The position numbers were made by a program, and so were the translations under genes. Below the pieces are notes generated by a model that saw only the letters and a program-made list of their open reading frames with translations, did no database searches and was not told the origin of the DNA. From Dictyobacter arantiisoli (GTDB taxonomy: Bacteria > Chloroflexota > Ktedonobacteria > Ktedonobacterales > Ktedonobacteraceae), in NCBI RefSeq assembly GCF_008326305.1, contig NZ_BIXY01000056.1, forward strand, positions 1-47,578: 47,578 nt of DNA, read 5' to 3'. Each line of letters starts with the position of its first letter. Position 1 is the first letter of the stretch. Positions 8,285 to 16,003 of this stretch are shown here, one piece after another.

Positions 8285-8613
8285 TACGTCGTGGAGGTTG
8301 GGATTTCCCAGGATTTCCAGGCGAGGATTATCCACCGCCAGCATCTATCACAATTGCAGGCAAAGAGGTGAGCGTGGGAACGCGTGTACGCCTCTGTCCA
8401 CAAAAGAGACGTGCCGACGCTTTTGATGGCATCCTTGCTGGAAAAATCGGGACTGTTGAGGTCATTCATCAGGATTTCGAGAATCGTGTCTATCTGGTTG
8501 TCACAGTGGACGATGACCCAGCCCTGGAACAAATGCAGATGCAGAGTCGTGTTATGCCTGGTCATCTTTTTTTCTTCTTTCCAGAGGAGGTAGAACTGCT
8601 GGAGGGCTCGTGA
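8281..8613 (+). CDS. Small conserved hydrogenase-cluster protein (110 aa)
   Basis: 110 residues with a Pro-rich N-terminus (WDFPGFPGEDYPPP), then VGTRVRLCPQKRRADAFDGI, GKIGTVEVIHQDFENRVYL and VVTVDDDP, ending in FFFFPEEVELL. The central part reads like a small SH3-type beta barrel. I recall a similar segment in actinobacterial group 1h clusters, sometimes within a longer protein. No function is established. The ribosome site AAAGGAG comes from the second copy of the 61-bp duplication, and the stop overlaps the GTG of the protease gene (GTGA). A role in handling the large subunit before cleavage is only a guess. Confidence 0.75.
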   Translation: MIRRGGWDFPGFPGEDYPPPASITIAGKEVSVGTRVRLCPQKRRADAFDGILAGKIGTVEVIHQDFENRVYLVVTVDDDPALEQMQMQSRVMPGHLFFFFPEEVELLEGS

Positions 8614-9149
8614 GCAGTACACCATTATCAGAGCAGCCACTCAGGCGCATACTTATAGCCTGTATTGGCAATATCTTTTTAGGAGATGATGGCTTCGGCG
8701 TTGAAGTGGCAAGCAGACTTATGAACAGACAATATCCAGAGGGCGTACAAGTCGTCGATTTCGGTATTCGGGGCATGGATCTGGCCTATAGCTTGCTCGA
8801 TGAGTACGATGCTCTTGTGCTGGTTGACACGGTTGCTCGCGGTGGTCAACCCGGCACGCTCTATCTGATAGAACCGGATTTGACAGAGATGACTCCTGAG
8901 AAAGGAGGAGAAGCTGGCAGAATGGCACTGGATACGCATAGCATGGACCCGGTGAAGGTTCTGGCCTATGCCCGCACGCTGGGGGCGCAACCCATTCATA
9001 CATTGCTGATTGGCTGCGAACCTGCCTCGCTCGGCAGTGATGATCCCTGCACAGAGATGCAGATGGAATTGAGCGAACCAGTGCAAGCCGCTGTGGATGA
9101 AGCGCTAAAGATGATTGACTCCGTAGTGAAAAAGCTAGTTTTCTTGTAA
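8610..9149 (+). CDS. Hydrogenase maturation protease (peptidase M52)
   Basis: A 179-residue HupD/HyaD/HybD-type endopeptidase. It would cut the C-terminal peptide from HhyL after His577 once nickel is in place, which lets the subunit close. Seen in the sequence: CIGNIFLGDDGFG (GNxxxxDDGxG with Asp26), VDFGIRGMDL (Asp57) and DTHSMDP (His110). These match the three nickel-sensing ligands of HybD (Glu16, Asp62, His93) in order, with Asp replacing Glu at the first. The start is a GTG overlapping the previous stop, with GGAGG five bases before it. Confidence 0.92.
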   Translation: MSSTPLSEQPLRRILIACIGNIFLGDDGFGVEVASRLMNRQYPEGVQVVDFGIRGMDLAYSLLDEYDALVLVDTVARGGQPGTLYLIEPDLTEMTPEKGGEAGRMALDTHSMDPVKVLAYARTLGAQPIHTLLIGCEPASLGSDDPCTEMQMELSEPVQAAVDEALKMIDSVVKKLVFL

Positions 9150-9173
9150 AGGATAGGGAAAGGAACAATACTC

Positions 9174-9275
9174 ATGTTCAGACTCCTTCTCGTCGTTCTG
9201 GCCCTGGCTATCGGGTATTTCGTCCTTCAATCGATTCCCGATATCCGACGCTATCTTCGTATACGGGCGATGTAA
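9174..9275 (+). CDS. DUF6893-type single-span membrane peptide (33 aa)
   Basis: A 33-residue reading frame: a hydrophobic helix (MFRLLLVVLALAIGYFVL) followed by a basic, amphipathic tail containing SIPDIRRYLRIRAM. This hydrophobic-then-PDIRRYLRIR layout is what I know as DUF6893, tiny proteins encoded in group 1h hydrogenase clusters. AAAGGAA precedes the ATG and the gene fits neatly between the protease and hypA on the same strand. It could anchor or position the hydrogenase at the membrane, but this is inference from the single span and the location. Confidence 0.75.
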   Translation: MFRLLLVVLALAIGYFVLQSIPDIRRYLRIRAM

Positions 9276-9307
9276 CACACTGGATAGTGAAGAGAACGAG
9301 GTCACGT

Positions 9308-9673
9308 ATGCATGAACTCTCGATTGCTCAAAGTATCGTTGAGACCGTAGAGGCACGGGCGAACGAATATCAAGCCACGAAGGTGAAGAGTGTACATCTG
9401 CGTATTGGCGAGGCCAATTGCATCGTCACAGACTCTCTGACCTTCTGCTTTGAGATGCTTACCAGCCTTGAACCATTGTTATCCGGTGCACAACTACTGA
9501 TTGACACGGTGCCACATCGAGCGAAGTGCGACCGCTGTGACAGCGAATTTCCAGTTCAGAACTTTATCGCTCAGTGCCCCACCTGTGACGAGTGGAGCCA
9601 CCATATCGTTTCCGGCACAGAACTCCAAATCCTTGAAATGGAAATCGACACTGGAATATGTGTCGCAACCTGA
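9308..9673 (+). CDS. hypA: HypA, nickel-insertion metallochaperone
   Basis: A 121-residue nickel carrier that works with HypB to load nickel into the hydrogenase large subunit. The start is set by the family's invariant MHELSI with the nickel-binding His2; an in-frame start 21 bases upstream would bury it. The structural zinc site is complete: CDRC (Cys74, Cys77) and CPTC (Cys90, Cys93). It is followed after 43 bp by hypB, its normal partner. Confidence 0.95.
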   Translation: MHELSIAQSIVETVEARANEYQATKVKSVHLRIGEANCIVTDSLTFCFEMLTSLEPLLSGAQLLIDTVPHRAKCDRCDSEFPVQNFIAQCPTCDEWSHHIVSGTELQILEMEIDTGICVAT

Positions 9674-9716
9674 GTTAAAGAGAAACATAGATGGATGCCC
9701 TATCCTGGAGGCAACT

Positions 9717-10367
9717 ATGCCCAAAGTCACTATTGCGCAAAACATTTTAGCGGCCAACGATACGATTGCCGAGGATATTCAGCAGATGTTGAGGGCACAT
9801 AATGTACGTACACTCAATATCATGAGTTCTCCGGGAGCCGGTAAAACGACACTTCTGGAGCGAACGCTCCTACGGCTGCGTGGAGGCATTGCCGTTGGTG
9901 TAATCGAAGGCGATATCGAAACCACGGCCGATGCGGAACGCATTGAGGCGGCAGGCGCGGAGGCAGTACAGATCAATACGCGAGGGGCATGTCATCTGGA
10001 AGCTCATATGATCCGTGATGCACTAACGCAAATGGATACGTCGCGTATGCGTCTGCTCTTCATTGAAAACATTGGTAATCTGGTCTGTCCTTCGTCCTGG
10101 AATCTGGGCGAGGATCTACGAATCGTACTTACCAGCACGACCGAAGGCGACGACAAGCCAGCCAAGTATCCACAGATGTTCGCCGCCTCACAGGTCATGA
10201 TCATTAATAAGCTCGACTTACTACCCTATGTGGATTACGATCTGGCGAAAGTAAAACGGCAGGCATTGGCTATCAATCCACATTTACGCATCTTCGAGCT
10301 AAGTTGTCGCAGCGGTGAAGGGCTTGATATATGGTGTGATTGGCTGCTCGCATTCGTCCAGCAGTAA
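9717..10367 (+). CDS. hypB: HypB, GTPase for nickel insertion
   Basis: A 216-residue GTPase of the SIMIBI class. The P-loop SSPGAGKTT (about 38-45), GACHLEAHM with the metal-binding Cys-His pair, IENIGNLVCPSSWNLGEDL and the base-recognition NKLDLLPY are all present. The His-rich nickel-storage N-terminus of some HypB proteins is absent. The ATG at 9717 with GGAGG before it is chosen; the longer open frame upstream merely overlaps hypA in another phase. Confidence 0.95.
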   Translation: MPKVTIAQNILAANDTIAEDIQQMLRAHNVRTLNIMSSPGAGKTTLLERTLLRLRGGIAVGVIEGDIETTADAERIEAAGAEAVQINTRGACHLEAHMIRDALTQMDTSRMRLLFIENIGNLVCPSSWNLGEDLRIVLTSTTEGDDKPAKYPQMFAASQVMIINKLDLLPYVDYDLAKVKRQALAINPHLRIFELSCRSGEGLDIWCDWLLAFVQQ

Positions 10368-10411
10368 ATGTAGCCGTGACCAGCGTTAGTCGCCTGGAAA
10401 GAAGCATTTCT

Positions 10412-12781
10412 ATGGATTCCGTTACAGATCCGGTACTTCAACGGCAGAGGATTCTTATTCAAGGCATTGTCCAGGGGGTAGGCTTTCGGCCATTCATCTA
10501 TGGTCAGGCTCTCCACTATGGCCTGGTTGGTTTTGTGTTCAACGATAGTCAGGGCGTCACCATCGAGGTAGAAGGTTCGCTCCTGGCACTCGCTAGCTTT
10601 CAGCGCGCCTTGCGTGAAGAGCTTCCCCCTCTGGCCCGCATTGATTCCATTGCTACCGAGTCGGTACAACCATGTCACGAGACTACCTTCGTTATCGCCC
10701 ATAGTCAGGCCAGCAATCAGCGATACGCACTCATCTCACCCGATACAGCCACCTGTGACGATTGCCTGCGTGAACTCTTCGATCCCGCCGACCGGCGTTA
10801 TGGCTATCCCTTTATCAACTGTACCAATTGTGGTCCGCGCTTTACCATTGTACAGGATGTTCCCTATGATCGCGACAAGACCACCATGCGCACCTTCCCA
10901 ATGTGCCCTACCTGTCTGGTAGAGTATGAAGATTCACTCAACCGACGTTTTCACGCTCAACCCAACGCTTGCCCGCTATGTGGACCACAGGTGTCCTTTT
11001 ATGACGGCGGCACAACCATAAGTACGACCACGACAAATGATCTGATTATGAGGATAGTGCAACAACTGGCTGCTGGCGCTATACTGGCTATCAAAGGATT
11101 GGGTGGTTACCATCTGGCATGCGATGCTCTCAATACAGAGGCAGTGCAACAGCTACGACAGCGTAAACATCGTGAAGCAAAACCGTTCGCACTTATGGTG
11201 CCTGACCTCAACACCGCCCGCCAGCTTTGTGTCGTAAGCGCTGCCGAGGCAACACTCTTACAATCCCATCGCCGCCCTATTGTATTACTACGCCAGCTTC
11301 CCAACTGCCCGGTAGCATCTGGCGTTTCGCCTGCATATAACACACTGGGCATCATGTTGCCTTATACGCCCCTCCACCATCTCTTGTTACGCGCTTTTAC
11401 CACCGCACTTGCTCCTGGTAGTCTGGCTGTGCTCGTCATGACCAGTGGCAACCTGAGCGACGAACCCATTGCATACCAGGACGATGATGCTCGTACAAGG
11501 CTGGCCCCCATCGTCGATGGTATGCTCACCTCCAACCGCGACATTTATATGCGTTGCGACGATTCTGTCATGCATATCAGCGCGGGAAATGTTCAATTTC
11601 TACGCCGTTCACGAGGTTACGCGCCCGAACCCATTCCACTCTCTTTCGATCTTCCGCTCCCACTTTTAGCTTGCGGTGGGCATCTCAAAAATACCTTCTG
11701 CCTGGGTAAGGGACGGCGCGCCTTCGTAAGCCATCATATTGGTGATTTAGAGAACCTTGAAACACTCACCTCTTTTAAAGAAGGCATCAAACATTTCCAG
11801 AACCTTTTTGATATTGATCCACAGGCCATTGTCTATGATCTTCATCCAGAATATCTCGCCACAAAATATGCCCTGGATAGCGCTATCCCACAGAAAATCG
11901 GTATCCAGCATCATCATGCCCACATTGCCAGTGTCCTGGCAGAGCATGGATTGCAAGAGCCAGTCATTGGTGTAGCGGCCGATGGCACTGGCTATGGCAC
12001 AGATGGAGCTGTCTGGGGCTGCGAAATCATGACTGCCAATCTGCTGGGTTTTGAACGCCTGGCTTACCTGACATACATACCACTGATCGGCGGCGAACAA
12101 GCCATACGGCAGCCCTGGCGCATGGCCGCGGCTTACCTGGCTCACGTCTACGGCAGTGCTTTTCTGGAAGTAGCGATTCCTTTTACACAACAACTGGATC
12201 GCGCAAAGTGGCACATACTGGCGCAGATGATGAGCAGCCATCTCAATAGTCCCCCAACCTCCAGTCTGGGTCGATTATTCGATGCCGTGGCTGCACTGCT
12301 GGGTCTGCCTCAAGGGCTGGCGCAATCAAATGTACTATACGAAGGGCAAGCCGCTGTCGAACTGGAGATGCAGGCAACCTATGCTACCGATGCGATGCAA
12401 GAAGAAACAGAGCTCTATCCATTTCTTATGGATCGTATTGAAGGCCAGATGACAACGGTATTGAATGTGGCACCCCTTATTCGTGCCATTGTAAACGATA
12501 TCCAACAAGGCAGAACAGTTCCAAAGATTGCTTATCGTTTCCATTGCACCATTGCTGAATTGTTGGCACAAGCCTGTCATGAGATCCGCAAACAGACGGG
12601 ATTAAGCAGCGTTGCCCTTAGTGGCGGCGTTTTTCAGAACCGGCTGCTCCTTGAACAGTTGATCACCCGCCTGGAAGCATTCTCCTTTCAGGTCTATACC
12701 AATCGACGTGTACCACCCAATGATGGTGGCCTCAGTCTCGGTCAGCTAGCAATAGCTGCGGCACAGTTACGTGCCATATAA
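10412..12781 (+). CDS. hypF: HypF, carbamoyltransferase for cyanide-ligand synthesis
   Basis: A 789-residue enzyme that activates carbamoyl phosphate with ATP and passes the carbamoyl group to the C-terminal Cys of HypE, the first step to the iron-bound cyanides. Domains in order: acylphosphatase (GIVQGVGFRPFIYG), two zinc-finger repeats (CDDC, CTNC, CPTC, CPLC), a YrdC-like domain (KGLGGYHLACDA), and a Kae1-like domain with metal-binding HHHAH, GVAADGTGYGTDGAVWGCE and ALSGGVFQNRLLL. The length is normal. The ATG at 10412 lies 44 bp after hypB with GGAAAGAAG upstream; a TTG further upstream would overlap hypB. Confidence 0.95.
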   Translation: MDSVTDPVLQRQRILIQGIVQGVGFRPFIYGQALHYGLVGFVFNDSQGVTIEVEGSLLALASFQRALREELPPLARIDSIATESVQPCHETTFVIAHSQASNQRYALISPDTATCDDCLRELFDPADRRYGYPFINCTNCGPRFTIVQDVPYDRDKTTMRTFPMCPTCLVEYEDSLNRRFHAQPNACPLCGPQVSFYDGGTTISTTTTNDLIMRIVQQLAAGAILAIKGLGGYHLACDALNTEAVQQLRQRKHREAKPFALMVPDLNTARQLCVVSAAEATLLQSHRRPIVLLRQLPNCPVASGVSPAYNTLGIMLPYTPLHHLLLRAFTTALAPGSLAVLVMTSGNLSDEPIAYQDDDARTRLAPIVDGMLTSNRDIYMRCDDSVMHISAGNVQFLRRSRGYAPEPIPLSFDLPLPLLACGGHLKNTFCLGKGRRAFVSHHIGDLENLETLTSFKEGIKHFQNLFDIDPQAIVYDLHPEYLATKYALDSAIPQKIGIQHHHAHIASVLAEHGLQEPVIGVAADGTGYGTDGAVWGCEIMTANLLGFERLAYLTYIPLIGGEQAIRQPWRMAAAYLAHVYGSAFLEVAIPFTQQLDRAKWHILAQMMSSHLNSPPTSSLGRLFDAVAALLGLPQGLAQSNVLYEGQAAVELEMQATYATDAMQEETELYPFLMDRIEGQMTTVLNVAPLIRAIVNDIQQGRTVPKIAYRFHCTIAELLAQACHEIRKQTGLSSVALSGGVFQNRLLLEQLITRLEAFSFQVYTNRRVPPNDGGLSLGQLAIAAAQLRAI

Positions 12782-12793
12782 AGGAGTAAGAAT

Positions 12794-13066
12794 ATGTGTC
12801 TGGGTATTCCAGGTCAGATCTTAGAGATTGTCGATGACCCCAATTCTATTGCAAAAGTGGTCGTCTCGGGCGTCAAACGTCACATCAGTATCGCGCTCGT
12901 GCGTCCAGAGGGTATCGCACCAGGAGACTGGGTCTTGATTCACGTCGGTTTCGCCATGAGCAAAATCAACGAGAATGAGGCCCACGAAACGATGAAAGCT
13001 TTGTATACCATGGGCAACATCTTTTCTGATGAACTTCAAATGCTTCAAGAAAGCCAGATTGAATGA
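12794..13066 (+). CDS. hypC: HypC, hydrogenase assembly chaperone
   Basis: A 90-residue chaperone that, with HypD, holds the Fe(CN)2CO unit and delivers it to the large subunit. It has the required MCLGIPGQ start (Cys2 is the iron ligand) and GDWVLIHVGFAMSKI, the normal OB-barrel end. AAGGAG stands before the ATG, 12 bp after hypF. Its last codons overlap a tiny open frame at 13063. Confidence 0.95.
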   Translation: MCLGIPGQILEIVDDPNSIAKVVVSGVKRHISIALVRPEGIAPGDWVLIHVGFAMSKINENEAHETMKALYTMGNIFSDELQMLQESQIE

Positions 13067-13173
13067 AGCCCAATAAATCAGGGGACCGCTTTACTGGAAC
13101 TGATGATTCCCAACCGCCCATTGATCGGGCACCTTCAGATGTGCCAGTTCTATGCGGGCAATGCAAAGGTTGA
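13063..13173 (+). CDS. Possible 36-residue protein with a C-terminal CxxC
   Basis: An ATG overlaps the hypC stop (ATGA) and opens 36 codons ending in CGQCKG, nine bases before the next ATG at 13183. The product is hydrophilic with no hydrophobic segment. The ATGA coupling and the exact filling of the hypC-SIS gap argue for translation; the tiny size and weak ribosome site argue against. It may instead only maintain ribosome flow between hypC and the SIS gene. Confidence 0.35.
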   Translation: MKPNKSGDRFTGTDDSQPPIDRAPSDVPVLCGQCKG

Positions 13174-13182
13174 GCAAAACAC

Positions 13183-13806
13183 ATGACAACTGAAATGGAA
13201 AAGCGCGAACAATCTGACTTGCTAGCAGTAGTCACCGCGCGCTTTGCGCTGAGCGTGACGATACCAGACACATTTTTCAACGCGGAGGCCAAAAATATCG
13301 CCGAGGCATGCTGGGCTATGGCACGGCGCTTTCACCAGGGCGGACGGCTCCTGGCCTTCGGCAATGGAGCATGGGCCACCGATGCCCAGCATGTGGCGGT
13401 CGAATTTGTACATCCAGTAATTGTTGGCAAACGCGCGCTACCCGCCCTGGCTCTAACGAACGATAGTGCAACGATGAGCGGTTTGATGACTGGTGATGAT
13501 GCCACGAACTCCTTCGCCCGTCAACTGCGGATAGTAGCTCGACCGCAAGATATCGCACTGGGCTATTCGCCGGATGGACAGTGCAACAACGTGCGCTCAG
13601 CCCTGACTACAGCGCGAGAAATGGGCTTGCTCACATTGGGACTGGTCGGAGGAGATGGAGGAAGCATACAACAGAGCCAGCTTGATTTCTGTTTCGTCGT
13701 CCCATCTTGCGATCCGTTGGCGATACAGGAAACGCACGAGACCCTCTATCATGTTCTCTGGGAACTGGTACATATCTACTTTGAGAATGAAGGGCTACTC
13801 CAATGA
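13183..13806 (+). CDS. SIS-domain protein 1 (GmhA-like, altered sugar-phosphate site)
   Basis: A 207-residue sugar-isomerase (SIS) domain protein of the GmhA/phosphoheptose isomerase type. The fold is recognisable from LLAFGNGAWATDAQHVAVEF (59-67 core), ALPALALTND and IQETHETLYHVLWE. However, the usual phosphate-binding FGNGGSSTD is FGNGAWATD here, and the second loop, normally ISTSGNS, reads GYSPDGQCN. Both loops that grip the sugar phosphate have therefore changed. It sits inside the hyp operon and overlaps the HypC-like gene by ATGA. It may pair with SIS protein 2 as a non-catalytic or differently specific partner; this is inference. Confidence 0.85.
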   Translation: MTTEMEKREQSDLLAVVTARFALSVTIPDTFFNAEAKNIAEACWAMARRFHQGGRLLAFGNGAWATDAQHVAVEFVHPVIVGKRALPALALTNDSATMSGLMTGDDATNSFARQLRIVARPQDIALGYSPDGQCNNVRSALTTAREMGLLTLGLVGGDGGSIQQSQLDFCFVVPSCDPLAIQETHETLYHVLWELVHIYFENEGLLQ

Positions 13807-14093
13807 ACGATGCTGAACAAAAGGACATACTTGCTCTTTTCCCGGCTCATCCGGGCATTCCATGCTGTGTTCCCACGGCAGATGGACAATGTATAACGTG
13901 TTCCGATGAGGCACTATCAGCTACCGTGTTGCGTGTCGATCAGGAAAACGGGGTGGCTCTGGTCTCCGTGCGAGAAATAGCGGAAGAGATTGACATTACC
14001 CTGGTGGACGCACTTGTACCAGGCGACCAGATCCTGGTACATGGTGGTGTTGCGATAGCTCTATTAATTGATTCAGAGGCCAGCCATGAATAA
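13803..14093 (+). CDS. Divergent HypC/HupF-like protein
   Basis: 96 residues. The second half (TVLRVDQENGVALVSVREIA ... GDQILVHGGVAIALL) is a HypC-type OB barrel, but the protein does not begin Met-Cys, so it lacks the N-terminal iron ligand of HypC. It carries a Cys-rich segment of its own: PCCVP and CITCSDEA (Cys21, Cys22, Cys30, Cys33). Similar CITCSDEA-bearing HypC relatives occur in actinobacterial hydrogenase loci as I recall. It overlaps SIS protein 1 (ATGA) and SIS protein 2. A scaffold or metal-handling role in Fe(CN)2CO assembly fits but is unproven. Confidence 0.82.
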   Translation: MNDAEQKDILALFPAHPGIPCCVPTADGQCITCSDEALSATVLRVDQENGVALVSVREIAEEIDITLVDALVPGDQILVHGGVAIALLIDSEASHE

Positions 14094-14769
14094 TAACGAA
14101 GGATCGGAGTACGATCGACTTTTTTATCCATTTCTCTTTGAAGGTGGCAAAGCCAGCCTGGAGGATGTATTGGCGCAGGTACAACACTCCACGCTCGAGA
14201 AGTGCCGCGAGATCATAGCCTTACGCCAGGCAACACTTGAGCACGCCGACGCCGGTATACAGATTGTAGCCGCCGGTCAGGCTATGGCACGCGCTTTCGC
14301 TCATGGAGCAACGCTACTGGCCTTCGGCAATGGTGGCAGTAGTACCGATGCACAGGATCTGGTGACGGAACTCTTGAACCCACCATTCGCACACTGGTCA
14401 CCCCTTCCAGCCCTGGCGTTGACTAACGATATCGCGGTGATTACAGCGGTAGGAAACGATGTTGGCTTCGACAACGTTTTTTCCCGCCAGGTCATCGCCT
14501 TTGGGCACAAAGGTGACATCGCCGTAGGCATCTCAACCAGCGGCAATTCAAAGAATTTGCTGGTTGCCCTTGAACAGGCCCATAAACAGGGGCTCCTCAC
14601 CATTGGACTGACTGGCTACGATGGTGGCAAGATGCTGCAATCAGGCAACATCGACATATGTATTAACGCACCCAGCGATCACATTCCACGCATCCAGGAA
14701 GCCCAGGCGACCGTCTATCATGCCCTCCTGGAGGTTATTCATACAGCATTAGAAAAAGGAATCTCATAG
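14086..14769 (+). CDS. SIS-domain protein 2 (GmhA-like, conserved site)
   Basis: A 227-residue SIS protein related to D-sedoheptulose-7-phosphate isomerase. The sugar-phosphate loops are canonical: FGNGGSSTD (80-88) and ISTSGNSKN (149-157), with RIQEAQATVYHALLEVIH at the end. No other gene of heptose synthesis is nearby, and the protein is embedded between a HypC-like gene and hypD, so a lipopolysaccharide role is unlikely. The ATG at 14086 overlaps the previous gene and has AGAGG upstream. Its substrate in hydrogenase maturation, if any, is unknown. Confidence 0.87.
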   Translation: MNNNEGSEYDRLFYPFLFEGGKASLEDVLAQVQHSTLEKCREIIALRQATLEHADAGIQIVAAGQAMARAFAHGATLLAFGNGGSSTDAQDLVTELLNPPFAHWSPLPALALTNDIAVITAVGNDVGFDNVFSRQVIAFGHKGDIAVGISTSGNSKNLLVALEQAHKQGLLTIGLTGYDGGKMLQSGNIDICINAPSDHIPRIQEAQATVYHALLEVIHTALEKGIS

Positions 14770-14832
14770 GATTCATCCCTATTGGGCCTATCATATGGGG
14801 CGGGTGAGTTAAAATAAAGAAGGAGCAAGCAG

Positions 14833-15978
14833 ATGAGTATGAAATTTGTGGACGAATATCGTGATCCCGAACTGGCGAAGCATGTCTCGGCAGAAATCGC
14901 CAGATTAAGTGGCGATCAACCACTTAAATTTATGGAGGTCTGTGGTGGACATACTCACACCATTTACAAACACGGCATTGAGGATGTGCTACCACCCAAC
15001 ATCGATCTGATCCATGGGCCAGGATGTCCCGTCTGCGTTCTCCCAATGGGCCGCATCGACGATGCCATTGCCATCGCTCGTAAAGAGGGCATCATCTTTA
15101 CCACCTTTGGGGATATGATGCGTGTGCCAGGCTCTCATGGAAGCCTGCTTGATGCCAAAGCGAATGGTGCTGATGTCCGTTTCGTTTATTCTCCACTCGA
15201 TGCCTACAAGCTGGCTCGCCAGAATCCTGATCGTCAGGTGGTTTTCTTCGCCATCGGATTTGAGACGACCGCCCCCTCAACAGCTGTGACGCTCCTGCGA
15301 GCAAAAGCCGAAGGCATCAAAAATTTCTCGATCTTTTGCAATCACGTCACCATCATTCCCGCAATGAAAGCTATCCTCGACTCGCCAGACCTGCGCTTAG
15401 ATGGCTTCATCGGCGCGGGACATGTTAGCATGGTCATTGGTATGCGCCCTTACAATTTTGTAGCTCGCGACCATCAGAAACCAGTCGTCATTGCAGGTTT
15501 TGAACCACTTGACATCATTCAGTCTATCTATATGCTCGTCAAACAACTTAACGAGGGACGAACAGAGATCGAGAATCAGTATGCGCGAGTGGTGCGACCA
15601 GAGGGCAATGTGAAGGCGTTACAGGCCATGGCTCAGACGATGGAACTGCGCCCCTTCTTTGAATGGCGTGGCCTCGGCTTTATTACGCACAGCGCCCTGA
15701 AACTACGCTCGGATTTCGCGGATTGGGATGCCGAGTTGCGCTTTGAAGTGCCGGGATTGCGCGTAGCCGATCCCAAAGCCTGCCAATGCGGTGAAGTTTT
15801 GAAGGGTGTTATTAAACCCTGGGAATGCAAGGTCTTTGGCACTGCCTGCACACCAGAGACACCTATTGGGACCTGTATGGTTTCGCCAGAAGGAGCCTGC
15901 GCCGCCTACTATAGTTACGGCCGATTCTCGATGGCCTCCGAGCGCAACCGTCTGCACGTTTTGCCCATCACCCAATAA
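14833..15978 (+). CDS. hypD: HypD, Fe-S protein of Fe(CN)2CO assembly
   Basis: A 381-residue scaffold that, with HypC, carries the iron while cyanide and CO are attached. Signature segments: FMEVCGGHTHTIYKHG (thiol redox and iron site), HGPGCPVCVLP, GDMMRVPGS, AIGFETTAPSTA and GAGHVSMVIG. The C-terminal [4Fe-4S] region has CQCGEV, WECKVFGTAC and GTCMV. The length is normal. AAGAAGGAG precedes the ATG, 63 bp after SIS protein 2. Confidence 0.96.
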   Translation: MSMKFVDEYRDPELAKHVSAEIARLSGDQPLKFMEVCGGHTHTIYKHGIEDVLPPNIDLIHGPGCPVCVLPMGRIDDAIAIARKEGIIFTTFGDMMRVPGSHGSLLDAKANGADVRFVYSPLDAYKLARQNPDRQVVFFAIGFETTAPSTAVTLLRAKAEGIKNFSIFCNHVTIIPAMKAILDSPDLRLDGFIGAGHVSMVIGMRPYNFVARDHQKPVVIAGFEPLDIIQSIYMLVKQLNEGRTEIENQYARVVRPEGNVKALQAMAQTMELRPFFEWRGLGFITHSALKLRSDFADWDAELRFEVPGLRVADPKACQCGEVLKGVIKPWECKVFGTACTPETPIGTCMVSPEGACAAYYSYGRFSMASERNRLHVLPITQ

Positions 15979-16003
15979 AGAGCCAGAAAGCAGAGGGAAT
16001 ATT

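Noticed and set aside
9501-9716. N-terminal extension of HypB into hypA
   Set aside because: The extension is hypA read in another phase; GGAGG before 9717 and family length fix the start there.
15806-16003. N-terminal extension of HypE into hypD
   Set aside because: It is the hypD C-terminal region in another phase; the ATG at 16004 with AGAGGGA gives the normal protein.
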